Part shown: in pieces, positions 1-8,950 of the stretch
Position numbering within the stretch: the stretch's first letter is position 1
Layout of the letters: every line of letters begins with the position of its first letter
Source of the DNA: DATLXH01 sp035576005
GTDB lineage: Bacteria > Acidobacteriota > Thermoanaerobaculia > Gp7-AA8
Reading direction: 5' to 3'
Length of the DNA: 32,145 nt
NCBI GenBank assembly: GCA_035576005.1
Contig: DATLXH010000043.1
Coordinates: 1-32,145, forward strand
Notes under the pieces: model-generated
Seen by the model: the letters and a program-made list of their open reading frames with translations, nothing else
What the model was told of the DNA's origin: nothing
Databases searched by the model: none
Translations under genes and position numbers: made by a program

Positions 1-139
1 TGGCTTGGATGCGAGGCGCACGGCGATTTTGCGACGAAGGCATAGTCGACACTATGTCGAGGAGCGAAATTGCTGTGCAACGAAGCAGACAGGCCGCTAT
101 CCGTCGTCTCGCGACAAAGGTCTGTGAGAAATGCGGGCT
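1..139. repeat. MITE-like hairpin element, truncated by the window edge
   Basis: This stretch is nearly identical to the inner and right part of the complete element at 7981-8163. It has the same central palindrome CATAGTCGACACTATG-like core and the same terminal segment TGTGAGAAATGCGGGCT. The left arm lies outside the window. It ends 3 bp before the stop codon of the isoprenyl transferase gene, so it may have altered that gene's C-terminus. Confidence 0.8.
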
Positions 140-141
140 AG

Positions 142-966
142 TCACCTGGCGCTGACCGTGCTGTCGAATCGATTCACGATCGCGACTCCCGATTGCCGCT
201 CCGCGCCTCGCCCGAAGTCTTCGATCGAGGCTGCTGCTGGCGTGACGGCGAATGTCGTTTCATCGCTGCTTCGATTCGGCAGCCGGCCGAACCTGCGGTC
301 GCGTTTTCGGAACTCTGCCATTGCCGCCTCGAGGTCTTCGCCCGTGAAGTCAGGCCAGAGTCGATCGGTGAAGTAAAGCTCTGCATAAGCACACTCCCAC
401 AGAAGAAAATCGCTCAACCGTTTCTCTCGTCCGGTCCGGATCAGGAGATCGACGTCGGGCGTAGTCGCCTCTCCGTGATGGGCCCGGGCCAGGAGCTCGC
501 CAAACGCGTCGCGTGAGAGTTGGCGCCCGGCCGCCCATCGGGCTGCGAGCAGCATCGCGTCGCGCGACGAGTAGTCGACCGCCAGCCGCAGGTGAACGCG
601 CCCCCCCTCACGGGTGGCCTCTTCCGCCTGCTCTATGGAAGTCACGAGGACGTCCGGGAGACGGTCTCTTCGTCCAATCACGCTCAGACGGACGCCATCG
701 CGGCGACACGTTCCAACTCGAGTCCGGAGAAATCGGCGGAACAGCGTCATCAGCACGCGTACTTCGCCTTCGGGACGGGACCAGTTGTCGGCGGAGAAGG
801 CATAGAGCGTAACGGTGCCGATCCCAAGATCCTGCGCCGCGCGGACCACACGCTGAACGGCATCAGCTCCGGCCCTGTGTCCTCGGCTGCGCGCCCATCC
901 GCGCTCCTCGGCCCACCGGCCGTTGCCGTCCATGATGATCGCGAGATGAAGTGCAGGCTTTGACAT
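142..966 (-). CDS. uppS: Isoprenyl transferase (undecaprenyl diphosphate synthase family)
   Basis: A cytoplasmic cis-prenyltransferase that condenses isopentenyl diphosphate with an allylic primer to make the polyprenyl carrier for cell-wall precursors. The family signature IIMDGNGRWA is at residues 10-19, with the catalytic Asp in the first motif. SADNWSRP follows near residue 58, and the C-terminal substrate-binding motif RTGREKRLSDF lies near 177. The protein has 274 residues, about 20-25 more than usual, and the unusual tail ends 3 bp from a MITE-like repeat. The ATG follows GGAGATAGACC, a good ribosome-binding site. The family is clear. Whether this is the only or an extra copy cannot be told from the window. 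Confidence 0.93.
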   Translation of the reverse strand: MSKPALHLAIIMDGNGRWAEERGWARSRGHRAGADAVQRVVRAAQDLGIGTVTLYAFSADNWSRPEGEVRVLMTLFRRFLRTRVGTCRRDGVRLSVIGRRDRLPDVLVTSIEQAEEATREGGRVHLRLAVDYSSRDAMLLAARWAAGRQLSRDAFGELLARAHHGEATTPDVDLLIRTGREKRLSDFLLWECAYAELYFTDRLWPDFTGEDLEAAMAEFRKRDRRFGRLPNRSSDETTFAVTPAAASIEDFGRGAERQSGVAIVNRFDSTVSAR

Positions 967-1097
967 GGTCTATCTCCATAGAGAACTTTGTTTCACACAG
1001 TTGCAAACTAAAAAACTGCCGCGGTTTCAACGATTCGATCAGTGCTTGTCTACGAAACACCGCGAAACAGCGGGCGGTGCCGGGACTTTGAACTCTC

Positions 1098-1475
1098 TCA
1101 TTGCGTCCTGCGCGTGGCGGCGATGAGTGCTTCCATGTGGTCGAGATAGCGTTGAAGCGCACGGCGACCTCTGGCGGTCAGCCTGTAATCGCTGTGCGGC
1201 ACTCTTCCCTGGAACGACTTCTGACAGGCCAGGTAGCCGGCGTCCTCGAGCTTGCGGGCGTGGACGCTGAGATTGCCGTCGGTGGTCTTGAGCAGGTTCC
1301 GGATCTCGGTGAAGCTGAGACTGTCGTTGACCGCCAGGGCGCTGAGAATACCGAGGCGCAGCCGATCGTGAATGAGCCGGTCGAGCTCGGATGTTTTCTC
1401 AACCGCGCCCTCGATCGGTACCAGCTCGCGACTCGGTGCGCTCGTTTTCGGTTTCAGGGCGTGCTTAACCCGCAT
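1098..1475 (-). CDS. Winged-helix transcriptional regulator
   Basis: A 125-residue DNA-binding protein of the short ArsR/MarR-like winged-helix type often described as 'transcriptional regulator, winged helix DNA-binding domain'. The helix-turn-helix spans about residues 45-80 (SFTEIRNLLKTTDGNLSVHA), followed by the wing and a Tyr-Arg-Leu-Thr segment before the last helix. It lies downstream of the membrane-protein gene at 1518-2111 on the same strand, 42 bp apart, and upstream of uppS. The start codon sits inside a MITE-end sequence (TGTGAGAAATGCGGG), so the first few residues (MRVK) may come from the repeat. AAGGAG lies 8 bp before it. The ligand or target is unknown. Confidence 0.8.
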   Translation of the reverse strand: MRVKHALKPKTSAPSRELVPIEGAVEKTSELDRLIHDRLRLGILSALAVNDSLSFTEIRNLLKTTDGNLSVHARKLEDAGYLACQKSFQGRVPHSDYRLTARGRRALQRYLDHMEALIAATRRTQ

Positions 1476-1521
1476 TTCTCACACTCCTTCTGCTGCGGCG
1501 GCGGATAGCGGCCTGGGTTAA
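1465..1521. repeat. Partial copy of the MITE-like element, left end
   Basis: TTAA followed by CCCGCATTTCTCACA, then a stretch that aligns with the left arm of the complete element at 7981-8030 (ending GGCGGATAGNGGC). Only about 45 bp is recognisable. A second TTAA lies at 1518-1521. Confidence 0.6.
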
Positions 1522-2111
1522 CCACCGTACCTCCTCGCGATGATCGCTCCGAAAACGATGTGGAGCGCTCCGAATCCGATACCAAGGCAGACGTTACCGA
1601 TCAATGGAGAGCTGAATAAGGCGATCGCTCCGAGAAAGAAGAAGAGGAGTCCGAGCAAGGGGATGATGCGCACGGAATAGGTACCACCCGCGACCACCGC
1701 CGCGCCGTAGAGCAAAAGCCAGACTCCCGGAAGAAGCGAATGAAGCCCGGCGCGCGCGAGAGCGGCGGTAAGGAGCGCTCCGGCGAGAATCGCGGGCGAG
1801 TAGCTGAAGGCAAACTGCCGCGCGGGCCGCGAGAAAAATGCCACACCGGCTGCACGCGACTTGAGGAGCACCGCGACCAGACCCACCGCCAGTGCAACCA
1901 CCGCGGCCACGAGCCACGTGATCAGCCAGGCGCGCGGCGAATCCTGCCCCATGGCGATGATCGAGGCGGCAAGTCCCGTAAGACCCATCACGACGCCGCC
2001 CCACCCCGGAACCGCGGTGAATGAGCCGGCGCGCTCCATCGTATCGCGGATGAAGACGAGGTTCTCGGCGGCATGCTCGTAGAGGCTGTGGGGCTCGGTC
2101 TGGCGATTCAT
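1518..2111 (-). CDS. Hypothetical multi-pass membrane protein
   Basis: A 197-residue protein starting at MNRQTEPHS. An earlier in-frame start at 2147 adds 12 residues but fits less well. After a polar N-terminal helix (about residues 1-35) come roughly six hydrophobic segments with the pattern of an inner-membrane protein, including LITWLVAAVVALAVGLVAVL and IIPLLGLLFFFLGAIALF. I recognise no catalytic motif. Its stop codon overlaps the second TTAA of the repeat at 1465-1521, and the gene directly precedes the winged-helix regulator. A membrane protein paired with a small regulator suggests co-regulation, but the function is unknown. Confidence 0.75.
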   Translation of the reverse strand: MNRQTEPHSLYEHAAENLVFIRDTMERAGSFTAVPGWGGVVMGLTGLAASIIAMGQDSPRAWLITWLVAAVVALAVGLVAVLLKSRAAGVAFFSRPARQFAFSYSPAILAGALLTAALARAGLHSLLPGVWLLLYGAAVVAGGTYSVRIIPLLGLLFFFLGAIALFSSPLIGNVCLGIGFGALHIVFGAIIARRYGG

Positions 2112-2191
2112 GAAGAGCAGAATAATCCTCCGGCTGGCACGTGTCAAGTACTTTGTGATTTAAAGTTGATTCTCATCCAACATCCTGCAAC

Positions 2192-2233
2192 AAGTGCCTC
2201 TCACGACAAAGGTCTGTGAGAAATGCGGGTTAA
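2192..2233. repeat. Partial copy of the MITE-like element, right end
   Basis: CTCACGACAAAGGTCTGTGAGAAATGCGGG followed by TTAA matches the right arm of the 7981-8163 element with few differences. With the left-end fragment at 1465-1521 it brackets the membrane-protein gene. Both outer junctions read TTAA. Confidence 0.6.
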
Positions 2234-2281
2234 CAGCGGGAACGCTGTTGAAGAAGTGATGACACGCGGCGGGACTCGCGC

Positions 2282-2465
2282 ACCGAAGGGGCGAATCCCT
2301 CTCCCCGGCGGGGAGAGGGTGGTCGCGTAAACGACCGGGAGAGGGGCCGCGAGAGATACGAAGACCTCGCTCTTTTCGAAGGACTGGCGAGACTTTCACG
2401 CCCCTCTCCCTGCGTCGCTCCGCTCGCTTCCCTCTCCCCGCCGGGGAGAGGGATTACGCCGCTTC
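2282..2465. repeat. Palindromic intergenic repeat (REP-like pair)
   Basis: Two near-identical palindromes of 23 bp, at 2297-2319 and 2430-2452, built on CTCTCCCC...GGGGAGAG. Between them is a second inverted pair (GGGAGAGGGG at 2338-2347 and CCCCTCTCCC at 2401-2410). The unit can fold into a large compound stem. No gene is visible. Repeats with this CTCTCCCC/GGGGAGAG core are common between genes in GC-rich bacteria. Confidence 0.7.
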
Positions 2466-2543
2466 GCGGCTCAACGAGAGCTCGATTGGCGTATCGCAAT
2501 TCTCTTTGAGATTGAGGGTGACTCGCAAGCCACCGGCAGAACG

Positions 2544-2568
2544 CGGGCGCCCCTATTTTGGGACGCCC
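2544..2568 (-). terminator. Possible terminator hairpin after katG
   Basis: A 10-bp stem with one mismatch (CGGGCGCCCC / GGGACGCCCG, loop about 5 nt) lies 30 bp after the katG stop codon. There is no clear T tract after it on the minus strand, so function as an intrinsic terminator is uncertain. Confidence 0.4.
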
Positions 2569-2597
2569 GCCCCTGCTTCATCTGTGTTGCAGCAAAC

Positions 2598-4850
<2,253 letters not shown>

Positions 4851-4923
4851 GTCGCTTCCTCCTATTAGTTGTGTTAAGTGGCGGTTTCTCTGGTCGAGTA
4901 GTGGGCGTCGGGTTGGTGTCGCA

Positions 4924-4942
4924 GATTAGACATTGTCTAATC
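4924..4942. promoter_or_regulatory. Palindromic operator upstream of katG (Fur/PerR-type box)
   Basis: GATTAGACATTGTCTAATC is a perfect 9-1-9 inverted repeat in the 106-bp gap between katG and the Fur-family gene. Per/Fur boxes in other bacteria have a similar dyad size. A related, less perfect copy lies upstream of the repressor gene (5397-5414). Confidence 0.7.
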
Positions 4943-4956
4943 TTCTGTGAAAATTT

Positions 4957-5364
4957 TTAGCCGGGAGGGTGACGGCTGCGACCGCGCATCACCACCTGGT
5001 AATCGTGGATCTCGAAGTCGCGCAGCGTCTTCATGTTGTTCACTTCGATCTGGTTCCAGGGGATGTCGTAGATCCTCCCGGTCTCCTCATCGATGAAATG
5101 ATGATGACGATCGATGTTCGAATCGAAGAGCACTGAGTCGGGAGCGAGATGCAACTCGCGAATCAGTCCCTTCTTCACGAAGAGATGGAGCGTGTTGTAA
5201 ACGGTCGCGCGGGAGATCATCGGGAAGCTCTCCTGAACGCCGGTCCACACTCTGTCTGCAGAAGGATGCTCCGTCGTACTGAGGACGAACTCCGCGACGG
5301 CGACGCGTTGCGCGGATGGCTGGATGCCGTGCTCGTCGAGAATGGTTACGATGTCCGGCTTCAT
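4957..5364 (-). CDS. Fur-family transcriptional repressor (PerR-like)
   Basis: A 135-residue metal-dependent repressor of the Fur superfamily, probably the peroxide sensor controlling katG. The N-terminal winged helix includes SRATVYNTLHLFVKKGLI (about residues 51-68), the usual DNA-recognition helix. The metal-binding HHHFIDEETG motif follows near residue 87. The protein has no cysteine at all, so it lacks the CxxC structural zinc sites of classical Fur and PerR. Peroxide sensing, if present, would use metal-catalysed His oxidation as in PerR. It lies directly upstream of katG on the same strand, and both genes have TTAGACA-type dyads in front. Confidence 0.88.
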   Translation of the reverse strand: MKPDIVTILDEHGIQPSAQRVAVAEFVLSTTEHPSADRVWTGVQESFPMISRATVYNTLHLFVKKGLIRELHLAPDSVLFDSNIDRHHHFIDEETGRIYDIPWNQIEVNNMKTLRDFEIHDYQVVMRGRSRHPPG

Positions 5365-5396
5365 CCTGCCGGGCAGTATATCGAAAAAAATCCTAC

Positions 5397-5414
5397 ATTG
5401 GACTTTGTCTAGAC
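5397..5414. promoter_or_regulatory. Second, imperfect Fur/PerR-type box upstream of the repressor gene
   Basis: Read on the minus strand, GTCTAGACAAAGTCCAAT matches most positions of the palindrome before katG (core TTAGACA/TGTCTAA). It lies about 33 bp upstream of the repressor start, which suggests autoregulation. Confidence 0.5.
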
Positions 5415-5422
5415 TCGGCGCG

Positions 5423-5869
5423 TCACGCAGCGGACGCGTTGAATGTCACGGCCGCCCGAACGAGGGTCTTCAACGCCTTCTCGTCAATCTCCTCGCCCTC
5501 GCGAAAGTCGATGGCACGCCTCGTGTTGCCATCGAGACTGGAGTTGAAAAGACCCGACGGGTCGTCGAGTGAGGCCCCCTTGGCAAAGGTCATCTTCACG
5601 ACGTTCTTGTACGTCTCACCCGTGCAGATCAATCCGTCGTGAGACCACACCGGCACCCCTCGCCATTTCCACTCCTCGACCACATGGGGATCGGCCTGCT
5701 TGATCAGCTTGCGGAGCCGGGAGAGCATCGTGCCCCGCCAGTCTCCCAGCTCCCTGATCCGCTCGTCAATCATCCGGGACGGAGACTCTCCATCTTCCTC
5801 AGACCCGCTCTTTCCTGGGATGGCTTTCCCCTTACGTTCAGTCTGTTTCCTGCGGCTTGGCTCAGGCAT
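5423..5869 (-). CDS. DUF1801 domain protein
   Basis: A 148-residue soluble protein starting at MPEPSRRKQ; an earlier in-frame ATG at 5923 is less likely. A charged, Lys-rich N-terminal 35 residues precede a DUF1801/YdhG-like fold. Recognisable blocks are EEWKWRGVPVWSHDGLICTGETYKNVVKMTFAKGA-type (residues about 70-103) and FREGEEIDEKALKTLVRAA near the end. Members of this family are small cytosolic proteins related to the iron-chaperone frataxin fold; their role is unclear. It is the last recognisable gene before the cassette array starts on the right. Confidence 0.82.
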   Translation of the reverse strand: MPEPSRRKQTERKGKAIPGKSGSEEDGESPSRMIDERIRELGDWRGTMLSRLRKLIKQADPHVVEEWKWRGVPVWSHDGLICTGETYKNVVKMTFAKGASLDDPSGLFNSSLDGNTRRAIDFREGEEIDEKALKTLVRAAVTFNASAA

Positions 5870-6007
5870 TTTCCGGCTCCGACAGATGGCAATCGCATGC
5901 TGATGCAGCTGGTACTTACACACCTCAACCTGCTGCCCTGCTGCGTCGCGCTATCTTACCCCTGAGGAAGGGAGGCCGCCCGACGGGGCCACGAGAGGGT
6001 CCGCGCG

Positions 6008-6113
6008 ACCTTGAGTTGGTTGTCGCAGCCGACTGAACTGGCTTGGTCCCGGCCGACGGACACTGACGCGGTGCCAACGTACCCCATCTATGTAGTGCAG
6101 CGACAAGTTAGAG
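6008..6113 (-). repeat. Degenerate attC site (leftmost)
   Basis: The right arm TGCAGCGACAAGTTAGAG is close to the right arm of the intact site at 18771-18869. The left outer box has decayed. The spacing to the expected left box is about 105 bp, as in intact sites. It marks the likely left boundary of the cassette array. Confidence 0.45.
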
Positions 6114-6531
6114 ATCGGTTCCAGTTCGCGGGATCAGGATGTTGTCTGGCTCCCGGCACGTCGACCCCTCTTGCGTGCAGATCTGAGTGATGACGGCGGA
6201 CGAGTCTCGAGCAAAGCCGATGTAGCGGACCGCGCTTTCTGATCGACTCACGTGATCTTCGCGGGGAATCAGCCGCTGCCTGATTCGAACCGCGCCCGTG
6301 GACGGTTCCACGACAACGACTTCTGCCGCCACGACAAAGGCGAAAAGCGACGCCGATCCATAGCGCCTGTTCCGGAGGATCGATCGTCGGATGATTTCGA
6401 ATCTCCGTCGTGTAACGAAGGTCGGGGGAGTGACTTACCGAAGCAACGCGCGGGTAGCCAAGATTCTCGGGGGAGCAACCGACGACCAACGCCAGGGCAC
6501 ACGCAGCACTGCGCACGAGGTCAGCAGGCAT
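6108..6531 (-). pseudogene. Small lipoprotein gene with a frameshift
   Basis: The first frame begins MPADLVRSAACALALVVGC, a lipoprotein signal with lipobox VVGC, and stays convincing to about residue 45 (DLRYTTE). After that the sensible reading moves to another frame, which runs through SASLFAFVVAAEVVVVEP and DNILIPRTGTDL and stops at 6108 inside the attC box. Neither frame alone makes a full protein, so a one-base indel near 6395 is likely, either a true mutation or a sequence error. The whole product would be about 140 residues. Its start is 43 nt from an attC end, as in other cassettes. The function is unknown. Confidence 0.5.
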
Positions 6532-6573
6532 GGTGTCGTACCTGCGTGAGTATACGCGTTCGAGTTCTCGAGC

Positions 6574-6677
6574 GTCTGACTGGACCGGAGTCGCTGACTT
6601 CCATCACATGCGTTAGATCGTTCACATTCGGTCATGCAGTTCGAGCGAAGAAAGTCTGGCGCAACGCCATGTTAGAC
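6574..6677 (-). repeat. Degenerate attC site
   Basis: Outer boxes GTCTGAC (6574-6580) and GTTAGAC (6671-6677) with spacing of 104 bp. The right arm GCAACGCCATGTTAGACGGC is nearly the same as in intact sites (GCAACGCCGAGTTAGGCGGC). The middle has decayed. Confidence 0.6.
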
Positions 6678-6758
6678 GGCGGATCGAACTTGTTCGTACA
6701 GGTTTTCAGCGCCAGGTTGTCGCTGTTGGGTGAAGACGGACCCTGCGGCCAACCCCTC

Positions 6759-7145
6759 TCATTGCCCTTCTGGCGGTTGCCAGAGTTCGGCCTTGTTGCC
6801 CTCCGGGTCCATCACCCATCCGACTTTTCCGTACTCCGAGTCGTCGGTTTTCTCGAGCACATTGCAACCTTCCTCGCGCAGTGCTTCGAGCAGTGCCGCC
6901 AGGTCCTCGACTCGATAGTTGACCATGAATGTCGACTTGCTCGGAGCGAAGGATTTGCCGTCCGCCGGACCGACTGACCACGTCGTAGTTCCCTTAGTCG
7001 GATTGCCATCGGAGTCCGCCCAGGTGAAGACTGCTCCGCCCCAGTCCTGAACGTCGACCCCGAGGTGCTTCTTGTACCAATCGCGCAATGCCCTGGGATC
7101 CCGGGCGCTCATGAAGATGCCGCCAATGCCTGTGACTCTTCGCAT
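6759..7145 (-). CDS. VOC-family protein (glyoxalase/bleomycin-resistance fold)
   Basis: A 128-residue single-domain protein of the vicinal oxygen chelate superfamily. The beta-alpha-beta-beta-beta repeats are visible: IGGIFMSARDPRALRDWYKKHLGV opens the first, and FMVNYRVEDLAALLEALREEG opens the second. The last strand DPEGNKAELWQPP holds the usual Glu metal ligand, and an earlier ligand may be in the first strand. Members include glyoxalases, dioxygenases and antibiotic-binding proteins; the substrate cannot be assigned. The start lies 44 nt from the attC end at 7189, and a degenerate attC follows the stop, so it is a cassette gene. Confidence 0.88.
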   Translation of the reverse strand: MRRVTGIGGIFMSARDPRALRDWYKKHLGVDVQDWGGAVFTWADSDGNPTKGTTTWSVGPADGKSFAPSKSTFMVNYRVEDLAALLEALREEGCNVLEKTDDSEYGKVGWVMDPEGNKAELWQPPEGQ

Positions 7146-7188
7146 TCCGACCTCCGATATTGGCTGACGTGCGCACGATTACCTCGAC

Positions 7189-7250
7189 GTCTAACGGATC
7201 CGGTTGACGGATTCAGCCTGTCGCGCGTGACACTGTACAGCACCGCCTGT
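7189..7250 (-). repeat. Half attC site
   Basis: GTCTAACGGA at 7189-7198 and the conserved apical segment ACACTGTACAGCACC match the left half of intact sites (GCCTAACGGA, ACATTGTACAGCACC). The right half is lost. The 178 bp between here and the cyclase gene hold nothing else I can identify. Confidence 0.5.
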
Positions 7251-7428
7251 CACGAGAAGGGGATGAGAACATCGTGCTCTCGCCGCCCGGATCATGACGC
7301 CTTGCCGCTACACTGGACTCGTGTAAGACTACCCCGGTCAACTGCAGGACCTGTGGGCCTGCGCGGCTTTCCTAACCCTGTCGGACCTCGAGCCGACATC
7401 AGAATTCCCAAGCGGTTGGAGGCTGGTT

Positions 7429-7971
7429 ATGACGGAGTTCTCGGAAGTATCGCTGGTGGTCGCCTTCACGAGCTTCAATGCCTACACTGCCCAGATCGAT
7501 CGGCTCGATGACGCGGTTGTGGCAGGCGTCATGGACGACTACTACGCGCTCGCAGGGTCCGCGATCCGTGGTGCGGGCGGACGCGTCGTCAAATTCATCG
7601 GCGACGCCACACTGTGTGTATTTCCGCCCGACCAGGCGGATCGCGCGATTCTCGAGTTGCTCGAGCTCAAGAACGCCGCCGACGCGTTCATGACGAAGCG
7701 GGGCTGGGATTGCCGCCTCGTGGTCAAGGTGCATTTCGGTCCGGTTGCAGCGGGCGAGTTTGGAGCAGGGGCCGACCGGCGCTACGACGTGCTTGGAAAG
7801 ACGGTTAACGTGGCGGTCCGGCTGGAAGCCAGCGGTGGAGTGGACCTGTCCGCTGAAGCGTTTCGCTGTCTCGGCCCTGAGGCGCGAACCCGTTTCAAGA
7901 AGCACACGCCCCCGATCACTTACATTCGTCAGGCCGACGCGCACCGCTCGCGCTGGTCGAAGCGGTCATGA
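7429..7971 (+). CDS. Class III adenylate/guanylate cyclase domain protein, probably degenerate
   Basis: A single cyclase homology domain of 180 residues. GGRVVKFIGDATLCVF (about residues 50-65) contains the second metal-binding Asp. RRYDVLGKTVNVAVRLE (about 122-138) is the conserved NxxxR region. The first metal-binding Asp is missing: the segment aligning with LFxDIxGFT reads VVAFTSFNAYT, with Ser in the Asp position. This argues against normal two-metal catalysis. A GGAGG lies 8 nt before the ATG. It is on the plus strand, against the direction of the array, and a complete MITE-like element begins 9 bp after its stop codon. Confidence 0.8.
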   Translation: MTEFSEVSLVVAFTSFNAYTAQIDRLDDAVVAGVMDDYYALAGSAIRGAGGRVVKFIGDATLCVFPPDQADRAILELLELKNAADAFMTKRGWDCRLVVKVHFGPVAAGEFGAGADRRYDVLGKTVNVAVRLEASGGVDLSAEAFRCLGPEARTRFKKHTPPITYIRQADAHRSRWSKRS

Positions 7972-7980
7972 GGGTTGCCC

Positions 7981-8163
7981 AGCCCGCATTTCTCACAGAC
8001 CTTTGTCGTGAGACGGCGGATAGTGGCTTGGATGCGAGGCGCACGGCGATTTTGCGACGAAGGCATAGTCGACACTATGTCAAGGAGCGAAATTGCCGTG
8101 CAACGAAGCGAGACAGGCCGCTATCCGTCGTCTCACGGCGAAGGTCTGTGAGAAATGCGGGCT
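7981..8163. repeat. Complete MITE-like hairpin element (183 bp)
   Basis: The 43-bp ends are inverted copies with 3 mismatches (AGCCCGCATTTCTCACAGAC at the left, its complement at the right). The interior continues the palindrome: GCACGGCGAT pairs with the ATTGCCGTGC region, around the core CATAGTCGACACTATG at 8064-8079. The whole unit can fold into one long imperfect hairpin. It has no gene. A copy is cut by the left edge of the window (1-139), and fragments lie at 1465-1521, 2192-2233 and 32009-32025. Confidence 0.88.
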
Positions 8164-8280
8164 CAGACTCTGGGCAGTGTCTCTATGCTAACCTCGTCCA
8201 GCATCCGGCGGTTGAGCTTCCCTACGGCGGGCCGAACCCCGCAACAGAGCGAGGGACCCAAGGCCGGTGGGAGCTACGAG

Positions 8281-8736
8281 TCAGGTCGTGCCATCGAACT
8301 GAAACAGGAACTCCTCTGCTACATCCGGACCGGCCCCAGGATCGCTACATCGATGAAAACCGCATTTTTCGAGAACGCGGATCGAACCAACGTTCGCGAT
8401 CGCTACGTACGCGTAGATCGGACGCCTCTGTTCGTGAGCTCTCAGAAATTCGTTCACAGCCGCTGTCGCGACACCTCGACCCCAGTACTCCCTGCCAGTC
8501 CAGTAGGCGATCATCCGTTTGCCATCGCTGTCCCAGCTCGCGACGTAGCCAGCAATCCGGGGCCCGACAATGATGGCCATCGCCTGATTGGTTGGGTCTG
8601 CGAAGACCCGATCCTTCCAGTGAGCGAGGAACGCGTCCCAGTCTCTCGCCGGGAAGCCCGCGGCCCGCGTAGCGTCCGAATCCAGTTGGTGCTCGAACAG
8701 GGTTCGCAGATCGCTTTCCACTACGTCACGCAGCAT
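8281..8736 (-). CDS. GNAT-family N-acetyltransferase
   Basis: A 151-residue acetyl-CoA-dependent acetyltransferase. MLRDVVESDLRTLFEHQLD is the usual N-terminal strand and helix. The acetyl-CoA pyrophosphate-binding loop is GREYWGRGVATAAVNEF (motif Q/RxxGxG/A). ANVGSIRVLEKCGF is motif B, with Asn and the C-terminal Cys-Gly-Phe bulge. The start is placed at 8736, 17 nt past the degenerate attC at 8753-8857, rather than at the longer in-frame start that would run across attC. The substrate is unknown. Confidence 0.88.
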   Translation of the reverse strand: MLRDVVESDLRTLFEHQLDSDATRAAGFPARDWDAFLAHWKDRVFADPTNQAMAIIVGPRIAGYVASWDSDGKRMIAYWTGREYWGRGVATAAVNEFLRAHEQRRPIYAYVAIANVGSIRVLEKCGFHRCSDPGAGPDVAEEFLFQFDGTT

Positions 8737-8752
8737 CGTTAGCGCTCTCCGT

Positions 8753-8857
8753 TGATTCCGAGAACCCGATTCCCATGCTCCGGGCCCGCACGCGGCATTG
8801 TAGCGCCCGCAGACCAGGCACGCGCGAACTGTGTTCCGCTGCAACGATGAGTTAGGC
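8753..8857 (-). repeat. Degenerate attC site
   Basis: The right box GTTAGGC (8851-8857) and right arm CCGCTGCAACGATGA are intact. The apical part GGCCCGCACGCGGCATTGTA matches other sites. The left box has decayed. The inferred length of 105 bp fits. Confidence 0.65.
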
Positions 8858-8950
8858 TGCGCGAATTCATCGACCGGGCCCACGACGGGTTTTACCAGAG
8901 GGCCATCTGCGACACTGATGAAAATCTTCCGCAAGGGACGGCTTCATCAT

